From assembly GCA_032622095.1 (NCBI GenBank), contig CP136064.1, positions 214,782,205 through 214,846,204 of the forward strand: a stretch of DNA of 64,000 nucleotides. The letters run 5' to 3'. The DNA is from Siphonodentalium dalli (taxonomy: Eukaryota; Mollusca; Scaphopoda; Gadilida; Siphonodentaliidae). Position numbers and translations under genes: made by a program. Each line of letters opens with the position of its first letter. The first letter of the stretch is position 1. A model generated the notes under the pieces. That model ran no database searches and had not been told where the DNA came from. It worked only from the letters and a program-made list of their open reading frames with translations. Below are positions 57,824-64,000 of this stretch, piece by piece.

Positions 57824-59737
57824 TTAGCTCACCTGAGATGAAGTCTCTGGTGGAACTATAGTCATCACTCCTCGTCCGTCCGTCAACAATTCTTTAAGCA
57901 TCTTCTCGAGAACCAGGAGACTGAATAGGTCCATATTTGGTGTGGATGTTCTCTAGGTGACTCACATTCAGATTTGTTAAAATGAAGTCACCAAGTCAAA
58001 TAGTTACAGCCAGGGCCATAACTTTCCTTCCATTGTAATTCTTAAAATGACTTCTTCTCAAGAATTATCAGAGCTATTTATCTTATATATGGTATGGAGG
58101 GTCCTTGGATGACTGGAATTCAGATTTGTTCAAATGGAGTCTTGGTGTTAAGGAATAAGGAATCATCGGGTTGAATGGGTTCATGTGGGTTCATTGGTAT
58201 GAAGGGTCCTTGGGTGACAAGGGTCCTTGGGTGACTGGGGTTCAGATTTGTTCAAATGAGGTCACTGGGTCAAATGTGGGCAGAGTTAGATTGAACTACA
58301 AGCTCAATTTAACCAAAAAGTAAACAATGAAAATCCTTTTTTACTTTTTTTTTTTAAATAGTAAAGAAATTTATATTTTTTTTTATTTTAGATGTGAATT
58401 AAATTAATTTAAAAAAATTAATTTTAAAAAAACTATTGCCAATATAACATCCACTGGGAAACCCAGAATCACCACACCAATTTTGGTTGAAATAAGTCCA
58501 GGTTCTGGGAGAAAAATTAGGAACAGACATTGCCATTTGAAGGGTATATATTACGTTGTTATTTCACATTCCCAATGAAACTAAATTTGGTTGACAAGGT
58601 AGGACTTTTACTATAAAAAATAAGCTTAATATCAACAATATGCTAAATAAGTCAACACATTCCACTCTCTGGCATGTGCTATGCCAATGTAATTACAGAT
58701 AATGTTATCTTGATACTGTTTGATAAACAAATGGGGAGAATGGTTATCTTTGTCATTCATTTCAATTTAAATGAGCCATGTGTTTGTTCTTTGTAGTTGT
58801 ATACTGGACAGATGTTACAGTATTATTTATACAAGCTATTAACTCATTTTCATCTATGCTAATGATATATCACTTGAACATTGTCTTATTTATTATGCTG
58901 ATAATTTCAAGGAACAATTATGCCAGGTGGACACTCCACAGTCTTGTTAACTGACCTGAGACATTAAATTATCTCCAATGTCTCTTGTGTATGAAATGAT
59001 ATCTTATTTTATCTGACAGTGTTTGAGAAACAAATAACATCATCATTCACTGTTATTCATTTCAATTTAAATTAGAATAATTCATATGTGCCTTGTTTTC
59101 ATCTGTGATAATATTGTGTCTTATTTATTATCTTGAAGATTTCAACTAACAATTATCAGAGGTGCCATGTTGATAACCCTTCCCTAAATTTTGTAACTTA
59201 TTTTATGGAAAATGAACTGACTTCAACTTCTTTAATATACCCTCTGAAAATATTAGATCAATAGATCTCATAGATTGGGATTTACATTTGGTTAAAATAG
59301 GGGCAGGCATAGGAGATTTAACACTCCCGCATCTACTAGTACTCTATCTATGCTATGAATTCATGTTTGGTACTTGTATATAGATTCCTATATTACATGT
59401 AATAATATTGATATATACCAGTATTATCAGTAAGGTTTTGATAAATTTCCAATGGTTGGAGATCTTGAAGTAGCAGTTGTAATTTAGTTTTGTCCAGTTG
59501 GGAGGTAATGGGTAATGATCTATAAGGGGAGTGGAGTGGTGTGCAGTTAGAAATTTCAAAGTGGATACCCCCATATCCCCTCCCACTGTTCAACGAAGAC
59601 CCTCTACCTGTGTCCCTGTATAGAACTTCTTGTTTTAAAATGATTTGACAAGTACTGACTATTGTAGTCTTCAGAGTCCCAGTCTTCTCTGTCTTTACTG
59701 TCTGATGAGCGACCACACAGTCATTGACTGTCTTGTT
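57824..59737 (+). repeat. Duplicated block, copy 2
   Basis: Collinear with 305-2755: TTTAGCTCACCTGAG start, AATATAACATCCACTGGG (58439), TTCATGTTTGGTACTTGTAT (59360) and the CAGAGTCCCAGTCTTCT end (59673). It lacks the 0.9-kb stretch of copy 1 and has an internal duplication (58690-58930 against 58990-59180). Confidence 0.75.
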
Positions 59738-59739
59738 CT

Positions 59740-60155
59740 CCAGAGCACTGATGTGAACGAATGGATTGGGAATCCTTAGAATGTACCCTGTCTATACTCT
59801 ATATCTATCACCCCCTTACATTACTCTATATCTATCATCCCCTTACATTAACTGAACATTCCTCTTCAACAGCACAGAATCATGGCAGAAAAAAAGTCAA
59901 CCTCTGCCCTTGTCTATTTGAAAACAAATTCCCTGGTAGTATATAAAGTTAAGTCCATGCATTTTCGGTCCAATTTTGACATAAATAACTCAAAAAATAG
60001 TTTTGTGGTTGGCCATGGACTTCAAACACTCTAGGTGCCTTGAAAGTAACTGTCTGCAACCTGTACTGTATCTAACATCTGATTAGCTAGGTCATGCCAT
60101 GAATTGCTACTCCGCCAAGGCCAAAGTCCATAGATATCACATTACACCAGTTCAA
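59740..60155. other. Non-coding, nothing recognised
   Basis: Includes a short direct repeat ATTACTCTATATCTATCA near 59790-59840. No gene recognised. Confidence 0.35.
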
Positions 60156-60157
60156 AC

Positions 60158-60298
60158 AAGCCTGATTATAGTGTGTCTGTCATTTGCAGAATGAGGTCCT
60201 CAGATGGTGAATTTAGTGATGCTATCCCACACAGCGGGCTAGCATCACCAAATTCACCCTCCGGGGACCTCATTCTGCATGGCCTTATCTGCTTGGGA
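60158..60298. mobile_element. Mutator-like element, copy H, left end
   Basis: AAGCCTGATTATAGTGTGTC plus the first hairpin, ending after CTCATTCTGCATGGCC. Confidence 0.65.
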
Positions 60299-60423
60299 TA
60301 TATGTGAGTCTCTGGAATAAGAGAATATATATGCTTTATTCTCTGATCCAAGATATAATATATGGACATTGAGAAAACAAAATTGTAGTTTTTTTTTTAC
60401 AAAAGATAGACAGCAAAAAATAA

Positions 60424-60560
60424 AGGAAGACATTGGACTAACAATATTTACCTTGACCTTGTAAGCCAGTGCATTCTCTTATATATGTAAGGCTTCCAAT
60501 GGGAGACTTGCATGTATAAGAGTATGCCTGACACAGGATCTTTATTGCTGCACCAGCGCA
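60424..60560. mobile_element. piggyBac-like MITE, copy 6, fragment
   Basis: Internal hairpin and GCTGCACCAGCGCA segment identical in type to copies 2 and 4; both termini missing. Confidence 0.6.
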
Positions 60561-60814
60561 TTTACACGAAGGTCCTGCTCGAGATTACATGATTTTTGTG
60601 AATCGATTTCTCTTTGCATCACTTACAATCATACAATTTTCCCCAGGGTAATCAATTCATGTCTATCGTAATCTTGGTTCACAAAAGTCACCTAAATCAT
60701 GTAATCTATAGCTGAGACATTCACCTGCTGGAAAATACATGAGTAAAGAACATGTTACAGATATTGACTAAGTATATTATAAAGAACATATACAATGTTG
60801 TGTACAGTTTGTGT

Positions 60815-60898
60815 TTTTCTTGTACGAGTTGTGGTGAAAAGTCATATTGAGTCGAATCCAATATGACTTTTCACCACAACCTGGATGAATACAAGAAA
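60815..60898. mobile_element. Foldback with 36-bp arms
   Basis: GTTGTGGTGAAAAGTCATAT and its exact inverse around TGAGTCGAATCC; outer TTTTTCTTGTA also pairs. Confidence 0.65.
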
Positions 60899-60969
60899 AA
60901 AATGACATTTTTATTATCAATCTGTATGTTTATCCAAATTTTGGGAACAAAACTTTTGTGGTTATTTAT

Positions 60970-61690
60970 TTGTCCCCCGGAAGAAAAAAAAAATTCGGGG
61001 ACTATTAAAATAGCCGGTGTCTGTGCGTGCGTGCGTGCGTCCATCCGGAAATGGTTTCCGGATGATAACTTTAGTTTCGGTTATTAGATCAAAAGCAAAT
61101 TTCATAGGTGAGTTTATCAGACCATAATACAGGTCAAGTTCAAATATGGGTTTGCTCCGCCCATTTTTGTGAGAGTTATGGCCCTTTTTTTTTACTTAGA
61201 ATCTTGTAATTTTCTGGTTTCCGGATGATAACTTCAGTTTGTGTGATCATATCTGAACCAAATTTGGTATGTGAGTTTATCAGCCCTATGTACAGGTCAA
61301 GTTCGTATGGGTATGCTCTGCCCATTTTTGCGATAGTTGTGGCCCTTTTTCGACTTGTTTTACTTAGAAAATTTCTCACTTTTTCGGTTTCCGGATGATA
61401 TCTCAAGTTTGGATCCTTTAATTGCAAATACCGTTTTTATGTGGATCAGTCATATCAAGATACTGGTTGCATTCTAATTTGAGTTTGATCCGATGATTTT
61501 TCCTAGAGTTATCACTGGAGTTATGGACTTTTTTCAACTTAGAAAATTCAATTTTTCTTCTATTTCCCGATGATAACTCAAGTTTGGACTGTTCAATTGA
61601 AAAAAAATTTGTGAGTCATTGATATCAAAATACAGGTCAAGTTCGAATTTGAGTTTGATCCAATGATTTTCGACTTAGAAATTTCAATTT
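60970..61690 (+). repeat. Mollusc-type TTTCCGGATGATAAC tandem repeat
   Basis: Starts at TTTGTCCCCCGGAAG, with a (GTGC)n run at 61023, then about four units of 150 bp each with TTTCCGGATGATAACT, AGGTCAAGTTC and a GGCCCTTTTT..ACTTAGAA block. Confidence 0.7.
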
Positions 61691-61862
61691 TTCTTGTAAT
61701 TTTCTTCATTTTGTGCCAATTTGAGGTTATATTTTGACTTTAAGAGTTTTTTTAAGATTCCGTTATCTGTATGCATGTCAGTAATGAGACAATGCACAAG
61801 TGTCTCATCCATATAGTATACTTCTACAAAGACTCCGCTCCAAATGAAGCCACCAGTTCGGG

Positions 61863-61881
61863 GGACACTGTGGCCGAGCGG
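61863..61881 (+). repeat. tRNA-like A-box fragment
   Basis: CTGTGGCCGAGCGGCC matches the D-arm/A box of tRNA-Ser/Leu-type SINEs. It is cut by the mariner-like half element that follows. Confidence 0.35.
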
Positions 61882-61993
61882 CCTCAGGGAGAGCTTTCCG
61901 ATGAATGGCAACAAGCCATATTTCTGACTAAATCCTGAAAAGTTACCCATAATTCTGCTGTGGTTAAGGAGTCGATTACTTAGAGCATTACTG
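61882..61993. mobile_element. Mariner-like MITE, right arm only
   Basis: Runs from GGGAGAGCTTTCCGATG to GAGCATTACTG, then TA (61994-61995). The left arm is absent. Confidence 0.7.
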
Positions 61994-61999
61994 TAGGAT

Positions 62000-62979
62000 C
62001 AACTCAGATGGGCAGTATTCATTGATTGTGATGGAATGAGTCATTTCCTCATCAGTCCCACTGCATGTACAAACCAAATGGTTAGAAAAATAAATATGTT
62101 GCAATATTACTTGTATGGTGGCCCTGCGAATGTTCGAGATTCAATTTTATGTCGATATCGCTGGTCAACACTGAATCAGAAGAATATATTGTAACATGAC
62201 CTTGTAAGACCCTGCGATTGTTCAAGATTCGATTTGATTTCGATATCAACACTGCATCGGACCAGCCTAGAGGGCAACTTGGGAGATATCCCTAAATAGT
62301 GTCACTTCTCCCTAATTTTGTCCCAAGAAGAAGTGACTTATCTCACGTACCAGTAAGCATACATGTATGTCCCTACAGCATATTTAAACTGAATTTTCTG
62401 ATTTTGATGGTGAAACTTTCTCATTATAATCGTTTTATAAGCTGGTTACTACTTATTATACATGTACATGTAATTGTGTTACCCACTATCCAGATTCGTA
62501 TGAATGTGTCCTATTTCTGCAAATAACACAAGTGTGGTTGTTAACATCTCGCAATGAGTCTCCTTGGGCTAGTTTGAGCTATGTATGGTACAGTGTATGC
62601 TCCCGGTTCAATTTCGGATTACAAATCTGCAGAAAGTGCCGACTCGCAGGGCCCTATGACATTGCCTAAAGTTGTTTACAAGTCTTGATGCGTCAGTATT
62701 AAACCAATATTACCAAGGATATATTGACATATTTGGTGAACAATTTTATAATAAAATAAAAAATGTGCCCATCTTTTCAACATTTATGGGACAGTCAGGA
62801 TTATTATTTGTCCATATGTCTTATCGTACTGTAAACATTTTTATTAATTCTTCTTGATAATATTTATTTGACAATTCTTATTTACTTTGTTTTTATGGTA
62901 GCTGCATGTTAGGCCTGCACAATATACCAATATCTGTAAAAAGGCTTAACTTTATGTACTTTTAATATGTTTACTACAG
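62000..62979 (+). other. Probable CACNB intron or 5' flank
   Basis: AT-rich sequence up to the acceptor of the calcium-channel exon. No further exon recognised. Repeated GTCGATATCGCTGGTCAACA / TTCGATATCAACACTG phrases occur at 62153 and 62239. Confidence 0.4.
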
Positions 62980-63060
62980 GGGAAAGGTGCAAAAAGAAAA
63001 GGAAAATTTAAAAGGTCCGATGGTTCATTCTCTGATAGTTCCAACAGCTTCGTAAGACAG
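62980..63060 (+). CDS. CACNB: Voltage-gated calcium channel beta subunit (CACNB), internal exon near the N-terminus
   Basis: An 81-bp exon of 27 codons, phase 0 at both ends. It is bounded by an acceptor (TTTACTACAG, last base 62979) and a donor GTAAGG starting at 63061. The peptide begins GKGAKRKGKFKRSDGS and ends SNSFVRQ. Vertebrate CACNB2 carries KGRFKRSDGS...SNSFVRQ at the same place, immediately before the exon starting [10 protein letters not shown], so both the sequence and the exon border match. Beta subunits are cytosolic SH3-guanylate-kinase proteins that bind the alpha-1 channel subunit and control surface expression and gating; this exon lies before the SH3 core. The GSADSY exon is not found between 63061 and 64000, so the next intron is longer than 0.9 kb. 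No upstream exon was recognised. Confidence 0.85.
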
Positions 63061-64000
63061 GTAAGGAATACTTTACTGTCATTTTCAGTTGTAATCTAGA
63101 CCAGCTTACCATAGTGCCATTCTGTTTTTATTTCAAATTTCAAATTAATTTGGCTAACGATTCCGAATCTTGACCTACATTTTCTATGGTAGGCAGGATT
63201 GGAGTGGACTTTTTATCAGGGTGTCACCTGAGGGTGAGTGACAAATTTTAGAGTTTTAATATGTCACTTTATGATTTAAATCATACTGACACCTTGTCAT
63301 TGCAGAAATCATTTATAATGCAGATAAAAACAATTATTTATTTAAAAGACTGAGCTGCATTGCATTACATATGTTTACATCAGACAGATCCAAAACAAAA
63401 TCTTTCTTCAGAGGGTAAAAAAATAATTTGGTAGGTGCGTTTTGATGCTGATAGGTCTGTAATACATTATGCAGATTTTCAGAATGTTTGTTGCTACGGT
63501 ACCGGTATATTCTTTATCACTCGTCAAAATTCCCAATAAATGCATCACCCAACTTTTTTGGCCTTGACTAGATCGCAATTAGAAAAATCTCTGTATTCAT
63601 TTCAATATTAATATTGCTGATGTGAATCGACATGGAAACTTGGACAAAAACACCTAAAATCTATTAAATGTTTTCATAACATTGTTGATTTATGTTATGC
63701 ATAGGATAATGCATGACAAATGTTAATATTTTTGTACCCTGCATGGTGCGATACATTAACAGACCCTGCTATACTCTAGCATCATCAAAAGCGTACATCT
63801 GTACCCTTGAGCAGTGATCAATCAATAATATTGGTGGATATTAATATAGTACAGTTTGTACTAGGCCAGATCTATCGGTATGTGTTGGCATGTGCATAAG
63901 TGTGTTCTTTATGAGGATGGATATTCCAATATCTGATTAAGGTGCCCTCACAGGGCTGGTTTTATAGAAATTTTTGAGTTCTAAAATGCTCTAAATTTTT
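63061..64000 (+). other. CACNB intron (partial)
   Basis: Follows the GTAAGG donor of the calcium-channel exon and runs off the window. I read all of it for the expected next exon ([20 protein letters not shown] type) and did not find it. The sequence is AT-rich and unique within the window, with no inverted repeat or long open frame. Confidence 0.6.

Overview
This is AT-rich eukaryotic genomic DNA with almost no coding sequence. It has short spliced exons with GT-AG borders, a (TA)n microsatellite, a degraded LINE, and dozens of non-autonomous DNA transposons. Three dispersed repeats, a TTTAGCTCACCTGAG type at 305 and 57824, a (CCGT)n-bearing type at 7069, and a TTTCCGGATGATAAC type at 60970, are of kinds I associate with molluscan genomes. 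I therefore read the window as a mollusc, probably marine, but I cannot name the species.

Genes. Three loci are convincing. (1) 16379-17116 on the minus strand is a one-exon coding region whose centre resembles vertebrate refilins (FAM101/RFLN), which are filamin partners. (2) 34828-35406 on the minus strand is a 192-residue protein of unknown family. It begins MGCVMC, an N-terminus like that of Src-family kinases, so it is probably membrane-anchored by lipids. (3) 62980-63060 on the plus strand is an 81-bp phase-0 exon of a voltage-gated calcium channel beta subunit (CACNB). The rest of that gene must lie to the right, and any 5' exons lie to the left, perhaps within this window but unrecognised. 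Two weaker exon-like segments are at 24204-24439 (minus) and 32129-32284 (plus).

Layout. 0.3-2.8 kb: first copy of a 2.4-kb duplicated block. 3.8-16 kb: mariner-like palindromes, Mutator-like 0.4-kb elements, piggyBac-like elements and a PIF/Harbinger-like element, one inserted next to another. 16.4-19 kb: refilin-like gene, its upstream GC-richer patch, a CRE-bearing palindrome and a tRNA-derived SINE head. 20-33 kb: a dense field of two TTAA-flanked MITE families (called K1 and K2 here), a LINE relic, minisatellites and recent tandem duplications. 34.8-35.9 kb: MGCV gene and a GC-rich upstream patch. 37.9-42.5 kb: one 4.6-kb element with 1.2-1.4-kb inverted arms around a minisatellite core. 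43.4-48.4 kb: terminal-inverted-repeat elements, including a hAT nested inside a mariner-like element. 50.6-62 kb: further hAT, mariner-like, Mutator-like and foldback elements and the second copy of the 2.4-kb block. 62.9 kb to the end: the CACNB exon and following intron.

The main value of the window is structural. Several elements have intact target-site duplications, and in a few cases a related empty site also lies in the window. This lets superfamilies be assigned from sequence alone: 8 bp for hAT, TTAA for K1/K2/piggyBac-like, TA for mariner-like, TWA for PIF/Harbinger and 9-10 bp for Mutator-like. I found no intact transposase, so all of these elements depend on enzymes encoded elsewhere.
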